The notes beneath the pieces were generated by a model. That model did not search any database and had not been told where the DNA came from. It saw nothing but the letters and a program-made list of their open reading frames with translations. This document shows, in pieces, positions 25,002 through 34,192 of a DNA stretch of 64,000 nt. This DNA comes from Betaproteobacteria bacterium. Its GTDB lineage: Bacteria; Pseudomonadota; Gammaproteobacteria; Burkholderiales; Casimicrobiaceae. The stretch's first letter is position 1; each line of letters starts with the position of its first letter. A program made the position numbers and the translations under genes. Location of the stretch: positions 62,001 through 126,000 of the forward strand of contig JADKEV010000014.1 of the NCBI GenBank assembly GCA_016717855.1, in the 5' to 3' direction.

Positions 25002-25513
25002 AGGCCGGCCCTTGGCAGCGCGCCCGGCTGCAGCGGTTCGCCGGCGCGCGGCCCTGGCGTCTGCACGAATGCAGCGCTTGGCGTGAAGCTGATGGCGACC
25101 AGTTTGCCGCCGGGGCAGCCGAGGACCGAGCGCGCATGCGCGGCCGGGGCGTCGACAGCGGTGTACACCGGGATCATCGCCTCGGCGTAGTCGTCGAGCA
25201 GGGCGGCATCGCCGTCCGCGAGCGGTTCCACGACGGCATCGAAGCCCTTGACCTGCAGTGTCCGGTTGGAGGCCGGCTCGCAGAACACGACGGCGAGGGC
25301 GCCGCTGGCAACGACATCCGCGACGAACGTCCCGGCCCGTGCGGGGCAGAGGAATATGGTGATGCGCCGCCGGTCTTCCGCGATCCGGCGGCCGACTGCG
25401 ATGCAGACGGACGGGACGTTTTGCGCATCGCGCGCCGCGGCGGTCACGATGACGGGGCTCATGATGAACGCGGCGTGGGCCGGATCGAGGACGGGTTCGG
25501 AAGGCGTGGTCAT
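24998..25513 (-). CDS. PNPOx-like split-barrel protein
   Basis: The 171-residue protein begins MTTPSEPVLDPAHAAFIM. It has the split-barrel fold of pyridoxamine-5-phosphate oxidase-like and flavin-reductase-like proteins (SVCIAVGRRIAEDRRRITIF, GALAVVFCEPASNRTLQVKG). The gene stops inside the GTG of the next one (GTGA overlap), so the two are translationally coupled and probably act together. ATG 25513 is preferred over upstream ATG 25579 because homology starts there. Substrate unknown. Confidence 0.65.
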   Translation of the reverse strand: MTTPSEPVLDPAHAAFIMSPVIVTAAARDAQNVPSVCIAVGRRIAEDRRRITIFLCPARAGTFVADVVASGALAVVFCEPASNRTLQVKGFDAVVEPLADGDAALLDDYAEAMIPVYTAVDAPAAHARSVLGCPGGKLVAISFTPSAAFVQTPGPRAGEPLQPGALPRAGL

Positions 25514-25670
25514 TTCCAGTCGGGAGGGTCCCGGGAAGAGCCGCCATTCTCGCCGACAGGTCCGAAAATGGCCAGACAATTGACCCCGCGCCGCGCATCA
25601 TTGCTCATCGCGACTCCGCCAGCCGGCGGCGCATCGGGCGCGCCGGCAGACGCCTGCCGGTATCGCCATC

Positions 25671-26975
25671 ATGCGCCCGTCGCCAGCCGGTCTTCCTGTC
25701 GCCGAACGCTCGCCCATCCCACCACTGCCCATGCCACCACCGCAAGCCACCAGGCCCGGCAGGCTCCCCCGCGCATTCACCGACCTCGCCTGGTCGAACC
25801 TCGCGGCGCAATCGGCCGAACAGATCAGCCTGGCGGCCGCGCCGATGGTCGCGGTGCTGGCGCTCGGCGCCGGGCCCGGCGAGACCGGCTTCATCGCCGC
25901 GGCGCAGACGCTGCCGTTCCTGCTGCTGTCGATCCCGACCGGCATCCTCGCCGACCGGATGTCGCGGCGCGCATTGATGATTGCGGCGGAGGCGCTGCGC
26001 GCTGTCGCGCTGCTGGCGCTGGTCGTCCTGGCCCTGACCGGCGGACTGACCATCTGGCTGCTGGCGATCCTCGGATTTCTCGGCGCGGCGGGCACCGTCG
26101 CCTTCAGCGTCGCGGCGCCCGCGCTTGTTCCCTCGCTGGTGCCGCGCGCGGCGCTGGCGGCGGCGAACGGCCGCATCGAACTCACGCGCGCCGTCGCCTT
26201 TGCGGGCGGCCCGGCGCTGGCGGGAGCGCTGGTCGGCTGGGCGGGCGCGTCGTCGGCGTTCGTGCTGGCGACGGTGCTCTCGGGGCTGGCCGTGCTGATG
26301 CTGGTCCGCGTGCGGGAAACCGCGCGACCCGCGCCGACGCACCGGCACATGGGACGCGAACTCATCGACGGCGCGGTCTTCGTCTGGACGCACAAGCTGT
26401 TGCGGCCGCTCGTGGCGACGTCCGTCGTCTGGAATCTCGCCTGGTTCGTGTTGCAGGCGGCGTACGTCCCGTATGCGGTGCGCGCGCTCGGACTCTCGGC
26501 CGGCGGCGTCGGGACGACGCTGGCCGCCTTCGGCGCCGGAATGCTGGTGGGCTCGATGCTGGCGCCGCGCGTGATGCGCGCGCTCACGTTCGGCACGGCG
26601 CTGGTCGTGGGCCCCGTGATGTCGCTGTTCGCGTCGCTGGTGATGCTGGCGACCCTGTGGATTCCCTCCGGCTATGTCGCGGGCCTGTCGTTCTTCCTGT
26701 TCGGCGCCGGACCCATCCTGTGGAGCATTTCGCAGATCACGCTGCGCCAGACCGTCACGCCCGACGCGCTGCTCGGCCGCGTGTCGGCGTTGTTCATGAC
26801 GGCGAGCGCCGGGTCCCGTCCGCTGGGCGCGACGCTGGGCGGAGCGATCGGCGCCGCGTGGGGACTCGAAGCGTGCATCGCCGTCGCGGCGGCCGGCTTC
26901 GCCGTCCAGGCGCTGTTCATCATCTTCTCGCCGCTGCCGGCACTGGCGGCCTTGCCCGCGGCAGCGGCGAAGTGA
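25671..26975 (+). CDS. MFS transporter (EntS-like)
   Basis: The 434-residue protein has 10-12 hydrophobic helices, beginning with WSNLAAQSAEQISLAAAPMV, and the loop 2-3 motif GILADRMSRRALMIAAE. A similar motif recurs in the second half (DALLGRVSALFMTASAGSRP). This pattern fits the EntS/TCR subgroup of exporters. Neither ATG 25671 nor ATG 25731 has a clear ribosome site; the extra 20 residues are Pro-rich. It is divergent from the PNPOx pair. Substrate unknown. Confidence 0.82.
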   Translation: MRPSPAGLPVAERSPIPPLPMPPPQATRPGRLPRAFTDLAWSNLAAQSAEQISLAAAPMVAVLALGAGPGETGFIAAAQTLPFLLLSIPTGILADRMSRRALMIAAEALRAVALLALVVLALTGGLTIWLLAILGFLGAAGTVAFSVAAPALVPSLVPRAALAAANGRIELTRAVAFAGGPALAGALVGWAGASSAFVLATVLSGLAVLMLVRVRETARPAPTHRHMGRELIDGAVFVWTHKLLRPLVATSVVWNLAWFVLQAAYVPYAVRALGLSAGGVGTTLAAFGAGMLVGSMLAPRVMRALTFGTALVVGPVMSLFASLVMLATLWIPSGYVAGLSFFLFGAGPILWSISQITLRQTVTPDALLGRVSALFMTASAGSRPLGATLGGAIGAAWGLEACIAVAAAGFAVQALFIIFSPLPALAALPAAAAK

Positions 26976-26999
26976 CGCCACGCCGCCGGGGCCGCGCGG

Positions 27000-29900
27000 C
27001 TAGCGGAGCGTCTGGATGTATGCCTCGATCTGCTCCGCGGTCGAGCGTGGCGCGCCGGGGGCGACGGCGTTCTGGATCAGCGCTGCGCCGCGGAGTTCGA
27101 ACAGGTAGCGGATGATCAGCAGTCCGTCGGTCAGCGCATCGGGTTGGCTGTTGCCGTCGACGTCGAGCGGAGCCCGGATCTGGCCCAGGTAGGCCTCGAT
27201 GTCGGCCGGCGTGCTGCGGGTGGCGCCGTTACCGATCGCGGAGTTGGTGATCGAACCGCCAGTCAGCCCGAACAGGTAGCGCAGGATCATCAGCCCATCG
27301 GTGAGGGCGTCGGTGGCGCCGTTGGCATCGATGTCGATCAACGCGCCCTTGCACATGCCAAGATTGCCGGCGTTGTGCGTGGCGGCGATTTCGGCCGGCG
27401 ACAGCGCGCGGTCGAAGATGGCGACTTCGTCGATCAGGCCGTCGAACTGCTCGCCGGTGACCATATTGCGCCCGATCTGCACCGCGGCCACCACCGGGTC
27501 GATGGCTCCCGCGGCCGGCGCGCTGCCGACTTCGACACCGTTGAAGTAGAGGCGCGCCGTTGTGCCGTCGAAGGTGCCGGCGACATGCGTCCACGCCTGC
27601 AGCGGCAACGCCGCGGTGGACACCACCGCGGTCGGCGCGCCGCCGACAAACACGCGCCAGAGCACGAGGCCGCTGCGGTCGAACAACTGCTCCAGCGTGT
27701 AGCCGGCGGTATCGGCGGCCGTCCGCCGGTTGACGATGGCGGCCGGGCCTTGCTGCGAGGCCGGGTTGACCCAGGCGGCGACCGTGACTTGCGGGGTCGT
27801 CAGGTTCGCGTTGTACGGAATGGCCACGTGGCCGTCGGCCGCGAAGCTGAAAGCCTGCTGGACGTTGCCGGCGGCGAAGGTGGCGCTGCCTTGCAGCGTG
27901 CCGTTGTTGCCGCCGCGAAGGTCGTTGGCGCTGCCATCGCCGGGCCACCAGCTGACGAGCCCGGCGGGCGGTGCGACGCAGGCCAGCGCAAGGGCGACCG
28001 TCGCCACCGCGCTGTTCGTCTCACCGCAGACATTGTAGACACGCACCCAGTACCGGGTCGCCTGCTCGAGGTCCGGGGTGCTGAAGCTCGCGTTCAGGGC
28101 GCCGACCGGTGTCGATCTGTCATAGCCCTCGTACCACTGGTAGAGCAATTCGGTTCCCGTTGCCTCGACTGTCAGGGTGGCCGCATGGCCCGGGGCAATG
28201 GTCAGGCCCTGGGGCTGCGTCGTGATGACGGGAGCCACACACGCGGGGAGACCACCGGCTCTTGCCGTGCTGCGTGGGTCGTGGTCGTACATCGGCCACG
28301 GCGAATTGGCAAGGCCGAACGAGCTGGTGTTCACGGCAAACAGGAATCCGGTTCCCTCGGTTCCGACATAGAGCGTCCCGTCCGAGGCGATCGCCGGTGG
28401 GTGACTTCCATAACTGAATCCCCACGCCTTGGTCCCGTTGGGATTGAGAGCGTAAAGACCGTGGCTGTACGTGCTGAAGTAGATGATGCCGTCGGCCCCG
28501 ATCGTCGGCGTTGAAATGGCTACCTCACCGTTGATCGGGCCGTAGCGCCACTTTTCACTGCCGTTCGGGTTGATGGCGAACAGTGTGGCCTTATCCGTTC
28601 CCTCGTAGACCTTGCCGGCGACATAGATCGTTCCGTCGACGTCTATCGCAGCCGATGAAGTGACATATATGCCGGTATTGAACCGCCACGCCTCGGTGCC
28701 ATCCGCATTGACGGCGATGAAGGTCCCGACATACGTGTCTCCGTCCCCGATGTAGATCCGGCCGTCCGCGCCGATCGCGGGCGCCAGGTAGTTGTGAGTC
28801 GAGTTCGCATTCGTGAGCAGGAAGCGCCACTTCAGCGTGCCGCCGGGGTTGACGGCATAGAGGTAGCGCACCCCATCGTTGTAGAGCACGGTTTCGCCTT
28901 CAGCCGCATAGTAGATGGTGCCGTCGTGGCCGATCGCGGGCGCCCCGGCCTCGATGCCACGGACCCAGCCCTCCACCTGCGTCGGGTTGAAGATCCACTT
29001 CAGGCTCCCGTCCGGATTCACGGCGTGGAGCTTGGCGTCGTCGCTCGAGACATAGATCGTGCCGTCCAGCGCAAGAGCCGGGCTGCCATAGACCCATCCC
29101 GTGACAGAACCGGGGCCTGCCGGCTCGTCTCCGGTCTCATAGCGCCACTTTTCGCTGCCGTCGGGGTTGACGGCCCACAGGAACCCGAAGTTGTTGTTGC
29201 CGGCCGGTGAATCGTAGTATCCCAGGCTGGTGATGTAGATCGTGCCGTCCGTGCCGATCGCCGGGGTGGAGTACATGAAGTTCTGGCTGTCGGGCTTGTC
29301 GAGATGCGCGTGCAGCGGGATCTTCCACTTGGCGCTGCCGCTGGGATTCAACGCCGTGAGATAGGCGTGCTCGAGTCCGAAGTAGAGAGTGCCGTCGGTG
29401 CCGAGAGCGACACCCGTCGCGATCGCTTCGAAGGCCGGTTCCAAGTAAGACCATTTCATCTGGCCCAGGCCGCCCGTCGAAACGATCGCGGTCCGGCTGA
29501 AGTCGGCCCCGCAACTGTTGCCGACCTCGACCCAGTAGTACTTCATCTGGGTCAACGCCGGCGTGGTGAACGCGGGGCCAGTCCCCACCTGCAGCGAGCG
29601 GTCGCCGGAGGCGCCCTCGTACCAAAGATAAGACAGCGGCGCGTCGCCCGTCGCCGTGACCGTCAGGCTGGCGGTGGCGCCGCTCGCGATCCGTTGATGC
29701 GCCGGCTGCACGGTAATCGTGGGTGCATCACAAACGAAAGCGTCGTCGTGCTGGCTGGTATGCCGCGCATCGTGCCCATAGGCCGGCCAGTGGGCGGTGA
29801 GCAGCCCGCCGCCGGTGGTCGCGAGGGCGAAGACACTGTTGTTGAGATGGGAGCCGCCGTAGAGGCTGCCGTCCGGCGCCAGGGCGGGGCTCATCCGTCC

Positions 29901-32651
29901 GGCACCGTCCTTGACCCACTTCTCCCGGCCGAAGTCGTCGAGGGCATGCAGCTTGTCGGCGGCAAAGTAGATGGTGCCGTCCGCGGCCAGAAGGGGAGAA
30001 GTCAGCCAGGACACGCCGGCGGAAAAGGACCATTTCGGATAGCCATCCGGATGAATGGCGAAGAGCGCCCCCTGTTGCTGGTCGACGAGTGCGGCGAAGT
30101 AGATGGTGCCGTTGCTGCCGACAACGGGCTCCGAGGAGATGGTGTGGATGGCCGGGTATCCCGGCGGAGCGACCGGCGTGGTAAACCTCCAGTCCACGCT
30201 GCCGCCCGCGGGATTGAAGGCAAGGAGCTCGTGTCCGGCGCCCGCATAGATGGTCCCGGACTCGCCGATCGCGGGCGGCGTGCTGAAGCGCCCGGGAATC
30301 TCCGCGACCCATTTGGTCACGCCGGTTGTGGCATAGAACGCGTACATCCGGCTGGAGAACGCCCAGGGGACGACGAAGATCGTGCCGTCGGCGCCGATGG
30401 AGGGATGAAAGACGACGAACTTGTCGGTAGGCGCCTGCCATTTCAGGACCTTGTTCACCGGATCGATGGCGAGCAGCTTTTGCCCGGCGCCGATGTAGGC
30501 CGTTCCGTTGGCGGCGATCGCGGGTGAACTGGTGAGATTGTGGTCCGCGGTGAGGATCAAGGACATGGCGCCGGTCGCGGGGTTGACGGCATAGAACTTG
30601 TTCTCGATGCTGGTGTAGACGGTTCCATCGGCAGCCACGGCCGGCGGTGCGGAATGTCCGAGGTCGATGTGCCACTTCTCCGTGCCGTCCGCCGGGTTCA
30701 GGGCGACGAGGAAGCCCGGCGGCGTGCCGCAGCACCAATCGTCCGGGCCGAACCTCGTTACATCATCGAACGTCGTGATGTAGACGGTGCCGTCCGGGCC
30801 GAGCGTCGAGTAAGCCGGCATTTCCTTGTAGTCGGGCCAGCTCGAATGGACCCACTTGACGTTCTCGATGGTGATCGTCGCCGCGGCGCTGTCGAAGTGT
30901 CCATGGGCATTGCTGACGCGAACCCAATAGCGGGTGGTTGCGCTCAACGCCGGCGTGGAAAAGGACGGGGCATCGGGTCCCACGGGCGTGGAGGTGTCCC
31001 CGCTCGGCCCGTGATACCACTGATAGTGCAGCGGCGCGGCGCCGGTGGCCAGGACGCTCAGGGTGGCGCTCTGTCCATTGACGATGGTCTGGTTCTGCAA
31101 GTCGATGGTGATGGCGGGCGGGGTGGGACTGGCGGTGTCGGCGCTGCAAGTGATCGTCACTGTGCTGCTGGTTGAAAGTGTCTGTGCGACCACCACGTTG
31201 ACGGTTCCGCCGAACATGGCCAGATTGGTCGTTGCCATCACGCTGGGAGAGATTCCACTGATGCTCAGATTTCCGGCATTGACGGAGAGGCAGCCGACCG
31301 GATTCATGCCGGTGGCCGTGGTCTGCGCGAGCACGCCCGCCGAAGTCGAGGCGCCGGTCTTGCCGCCCAGCAGCAGGGTTCCGTCGGCGGCTTCGGCCAT
31401 GCCGAGGGCCAAGCCGCTGGCCGTCGGCGTGTAGACATGCTGCCAGCGTGGCGTGACTCCGCTCGAGGTCACGTTCATCCTGTACATGAATGCGCCGGGA
31501 TACGGCGTGTCCGGTCCGGTGGAGTTCGTGTAGCCGCCGATCAGCACGTCCCCGTCCGCCAGCGCGATCAGGTTGCCGCCGCCGAAGGGTCCGAACACTT
31601 TGTCGTCGACAGCGCCATCGAGCCTTGCCATCCAGTTGTACGAGTCGCCGGCGACCGGGTAACTGAGCAGGATGATCGAGTTGCCGTCGTTCTCGCCGGA
31701 ACTGCCGGAGTTGTTTCCGAAGGAGCGGCTGTATGCGGCCACGGCCAGGTTGCCGGCATCGGTCCTGACGATCGACGTCGCATGGTTCCTGACCTTGCGC
31801 TTCCCGTCGACCATGAGGTCATAGGCCCCGTCCCAGTCGGTACCGCCGACCACAAGCTGGCGCGTCATCGCGGAGCCATCCTTCGCGATGGTTCCAAGGT
31901 AGAGGTTCCAGTCGGTATCGACGTGCTTGAAGGCGCCGTAGATCTCGTAGCCGGCGCTGGTCTCGGCAATGTCGAACACCGTATTGTCGCTGCCGGCCAG
32001 CAGGGACTTCTGCCAGATGATCGTCCCGGCGGAGGCGCTGAACTTGATCAATACGAAATAGTCGTCCACGCCGCCGACCGACGTGATCGTGGACTTGACC
32101 AGGACGAGGATGCCGCCGTCGCCGACCTGGCGGGCACCGCTGGCCCAGGTGTCGCCATTGCCGACGATGGGGACGAACTTGTAGGCCAGGACCGACGACA
32201 GGTTGGATGCGACTTTCAGGAAGAACCCGGTCTGCGTGATGTTACCGCCGCCGGCGTCGATGTTCGCCACACCCGTCACCAGGTAATCACCGCCGCTGGT
32301 CCGGGACGAGGACATGACAAAGCCGTCGTTGGTGTCGAAGACGTCTTTGCCGGAGACGAAATTGCCGGTCAGGCCGAACTTGGTGAGATTGACGATGCCG
32401 CTGCCGTGTGTCGACAAGACCATGGTGCCGTCGGCCATGGGAAACACGGAATTCACTTCGGTCGCCTGGTTGTTGACTCTGAAGGTACGTTCAAAGCCGG
32501 CCAGCGCGGACTGCGGCAGGAAGGCGCCGATGGCGATCAGCAGAAACGCCATGAGAGCCATCAGGAAACCGCGCGAGCGGTTCGCAAGCGCATCCGGCGA
32601 GATCGACTTCGCGCCGACCCCGGTCCTGTAGAAGGCGCATGCATTGCACAT
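27000..32651 (-). CDS. Giant exported Ig/PQQ-propeller/LamG protein with dockerin-like C-terminus
   Basis: About 1883 residues. A signal peptide lies near residues 28-51 (FLMALMAFLLIAIGAFLPQSALA region). Residues 55-500 form a propeller-like region. Three Ig-like domains follow at about 514-597, 974-1060 and 1470-1559 (LHYQWYHG, YLWYEGASG and LYQWYEGYD patterns). Between them lie PQQ-like repeats of the form DGTIYFAA and LKWRF, at about 600-960 and 1065-1455. A LamG/concanavalin-like domain spans about 1560-1769 (GLVSWWPGDGSANDLRGGNN). Two Ca-binding dockerin-like repeats end the protein (DIDANGATDALTDGLMILRY, DVDGNSQPDALTDGLLIIRY). ATG 32651 is preferred; ATG 32714 is upstream. A surface or secreted adhesive role is inferred. 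Divergent from the DUF5648 gene. Confidence 0.85.
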   Translation of the reverse strand: MCNACAFYRTGVGAKSISPDALANRSRGFLMALMAFLLIAIGAFLPQSALAGFERTFRVNNQATEVNSVFPMADGTMVLSTHGSGIVNLTKFGLTGNFVSGKDVFDTNDGFVMSSSRTSGGDYLVTGVANIDAGGGNITQTGFFLKVASNLSSVLAYKFVPIVGNGDTWASGARQVGDGGILVLVKSTITSVGGVDDYFVLIKFSASAGTIIWQKSLLAGSDNTVFDIAETSAGYEIYGAFKHVDTDWNLYLGTIAKDGSAMTRQLVVGGTDWDGAYDLMVDGKRKVRNHATSIVRTDAGNLAVAAYSRSFGNNSGSSGENDGNSIILLSYPVAGDSYNWMARLDGAVDDKVFGPFGGGNLIALADGDVLIGGYTNSTGPDTPYPGAFMYRMNVTSSGVTPRWQHVYTPTASGLALGMAEAADGTLLLGGKTGASTSAGVLAQTTATGMNPVGCLSVNAGNLSISGISPSVMATTNLAMFGGTVNVVVAQTLSTSSTVTITCSADTASPTPPAITIDLQNQTIVNGQSATLSVLATGAAPLHYQWYHGPSGDTSTPVGPDAPSFSTPALSATTRYWVRVSNAHGHFDSAAATITIENVKWVHSSWPDYKEMPAYSTLGPDGTVYITTFDDVTRFGPDDWCCGTPPGFLVALNPADGTEKWHIDLGHSAPPAVAADGTVYTSIENKFYAVNPATGAMSLILTADHNLTSSPAIAANGTAYIGAGQKLLAIDPVNKVLKWQAPTDKFVVFHPSIGADGTIFVVPWAFSSRMYAFYATTGVTKWVAEIPGRFSTPPAIGESGTIYAGAGHELLAFNPAGGSVDWRFTTPVAPPGYPAIHTISSEPVVGSNGTIYFAALVDQQQGALFAIHPDGYPKWSFSAGVSWLTSPLLAADGTIYFAADKLHALDDFGREKWVKDGAGRMSPALAPDGSLYGGSHLNNSVFALATTGGGLLTAHWPAYGHDARHTSQHDDAFVCDAPTITVQPAHQRIASGATASLTVTATGDAPLSYLWYEGASGDRSLQVGTGPAFTTPALTQMKYYWVEVGNSCGADFSRTAIVSTGGLGQMKWSYLEPAFEAIATGVALGTDGTLYFGLEHAYLTALNPSGSAKWKIPLHAHLDKPDSQNFMYSTPAIGTDGTIYITSLGYYDSPAGNNNFGFLWAVNPDGSEKWRYETGDEPAGPGSVTGWVYGSPALALDGTIYVSSDDAKLHAVNPDGSLKWIFNPTQVEGWVRGIEAGAPAIGHDGTIYYAAEGETVLYNDGVRYLYAVNPGGTLKWRFLLTNANSTHNYLAPAIGADGRIYIGDGDTYVGTFIAVNADGTEAWRFNTGIYVTSSAAIDVDGTIYVAGKVYEGTDKATLFAINPNGSEKWRYGPINGEVAISTPTIGADGIIYFSTYSHGLYALNPNGTKAWGFSYGSHPPAIASDGTLYVGTEGTGFLFAVNTSSFGLANSPWPMYDHDPRSTARAGGLPACVAPVITTQPQGLTIAPGHAATLTVEATGTELLYQWYEGYDRSTPVGALNASFSTPDLEQATRYWVRVYNVCGETNSAVATVALALACVAPPAGLVSWWPGDGSANDLRGGNNGTLQGSATFAAGNVQQAFSFAADGHVAIPYNANLTTPQVTVAAWVNPASQQGPAAIVNRRTAADTAGYTLEQLFDRSGLVLWRVFVGGAPTAVVSTAALPLQAWTHVAGTFDGTTARLYFNGVEVGSAPAAGAIDPVVAAVQIGRNMVTGEQFDGLIDEVAIFDRALSPAEIAATHNAGNLGMCKGALIDIDANGATDALTDGLMILRYLFGLTGGSITNSAIGNGATRSTPADIEAYLGQIRAPLDVDGNSQPDALTDGLLIIRYLFELRGAALIQNAVAPGAPRSTAEQIEAYIQTLR

Positions 32652-32860
32652 GCTGCTGTTGCTTCCCGTGACGGTAGTGCCCAGCGTCAGGCTAGACGCT
32701 TCGCGACGCAGCACGTTGATCTATCGCAAAGCCGCCGCAGACCGGACGAAATCCAAGCGCTCAAGTCCCGGCAATGCCGTTGGCATTCCGCGGCGGTCCC
32801 AATCCTGCTATGCTGAGTCCCCGTGCGGTTGGGATTTCCATTCTCAAGAGAGGCCATGCG

Positions 32861-34096
32861 ATGCGATCCAGTCCTGTAAGTAGTGCGTTCCGCGGTTTGG
32901 CAACGTTGATTCTGATCGCGGTTGCCGGCGCATTGTCGCTGCCGTCGCACGCCGGCAGGCTGCCAAGGCCCGACGCCGCGCTCGCAGTGGGAGCCGCGGC
33001 GACTGCCGCGTCGCCCGCGCTGACGGTCAAGGCCGCCGACGCCGCCGGCGAGGTCGTCGAGTACTTCCACCCGGTCCTCGACCACTACTTCATTACCGCG
33101 GACCCGGTCGAGCAGGCGGCCGTGGACTCCGGCGCCGCCGGCGCCTGGCAGCGCACAGGCAACACATTCCGGACCGGCGGCCCGAGCCAGGTGTGCCGGT
33201 TCTACGGCAGCCTGTCGCCCGGCCCGAATTCGCACTTCTACACGGCCGACGCGGCGGAATGCGCGGCGCTGAAAGCACTGCAGGCGACCACGCCGTCCAC
33301 GCAGAAGCGCTGGAACTTCGAAAGCAACGATTTCCTGACCACCCCCGCGGTCAATGGCGCCTGTCCGGCCGCGCTGGTGCCCGTCTATCGCGCCTACAAC
33401 AACGGCTTCACCCGGGGCATCGACAGCAACCACCGGATCACCAGCAACCTTGCCGCGCATCAGCAGACGGTCGCGCGCGGCTGGGGCAACGAAGGCATCG
33501 TGATGTGCGCGCCGCAACCGGGAGCCGTCACATTGCCGGCGCAGTTCACGTCGTGCGGCGCGGACGACTGCCCGGCCGCCGCCACATCGGTGGGCGCCAG
33601 CACGCAACTGGTCAATGTCATCGTCCAGATCACCAACGGCACCAACGCGGCGGTCGAGATCGTCATTCCGGCCGGCCAGACGTTCACCTCGGGCTCGGAG
33701 ACTTTCCAGGATGGCGTGGCGTTCGAATCCCTGCGCATGACGTTCCCGCCAGGCGTCACCACCACGTTCGTGCTTCGCCTCTTCTGCCTGAACCAGGATC
33801 GGGACGCGTCCACGGCCAGCACGGTCTATTCGTCCGGCCCGGTCACCACGAGTGCGCAGTTGCTCGACCTCATCGCGCTGGCGGCGGGCAAGCTCGGCAG
33901 CACCCTCGATCCGGCGTCCCTCAAGGCGACGGCGACCCAGTTTGCGGTCTGGGAGATCACCGACGGCACCGGCACGCTCACCGCGCAGCAGCGCAGTCTG
34001 CTCACCCAGCTGTACGCGACGGCCGCCGACGACTTCACGACGCAGTCCACGCTGTTCGAGCAGTTCCGGGCGACGCTGTCCGTGCAGCCTGAGTAG
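32861..34096 (+). CDS. Exported DUF5648-domain protein
   Basis: The 411-residue protein starts at ATG 32861 (AGAGAGG upstream) with a signal peptide (ATLILIAVAGALSLPSHAG). Residues 65-220 form a DUF5648 module: EYFHPVLDHYFITADP, FYGSLSPGPNSHFYTAD, VYRAYNNGFTRGIDSNHRI and NEGIVMCAPQ. These blocks closely match the module in the propeller protein at 12528. Residues 225-411 are a second, beta-rich domain (FTSCGADDCPAAATS, then VEIVIPAGQTFTSGSETF) of unknown type. Divergent from the giant Ig/PQQ gene, 209 bp apart. Confidence 0.8.
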   Translation: MRSSPVSSAFRGLATLILIAVAGALSLPSHAGRLPRPDAALAVGAAATAASPALTVKAADAAGEVVEYFHPVLDHYFITADPVEQAAVDSGAAGAWQRTGNTFRTGGPSQVCRFYGSLSPGPNSHFYTADAAECAALKALQATTPSTQKRWNFESNDFLTTPAVNGACPAALVPVYRAYNNGFTRGIDSNHRITSNLAAHQQTVARGWGNEGIVMCAPQPGAVTLPAQFTSCGADDCPAAATSVGASTQLVNVIVQITNGTNAAVEIVIPAGQTFTSGSETFQDGVAFESLRMTFPPGVTTTFVLRLFCLNQDRDASTASTVYSSGPVTTSAQLLDLIALAAGKLGSTLDPASLKATATQFAVWEITDGTGTLTAQQRSLLTQLYATAADDFTTQSTLFEQFRATLSVQPE

Positions 34097-34192
34097 GACC
34101 GGCGCCGCGCTCGCCCGGCATCGCCCGGCGAGCGCGCTCCGGATTTCCCAGGCGATCGCCGAAGGCCGGCGCTACGGCGCGGCGGCAGCCGG

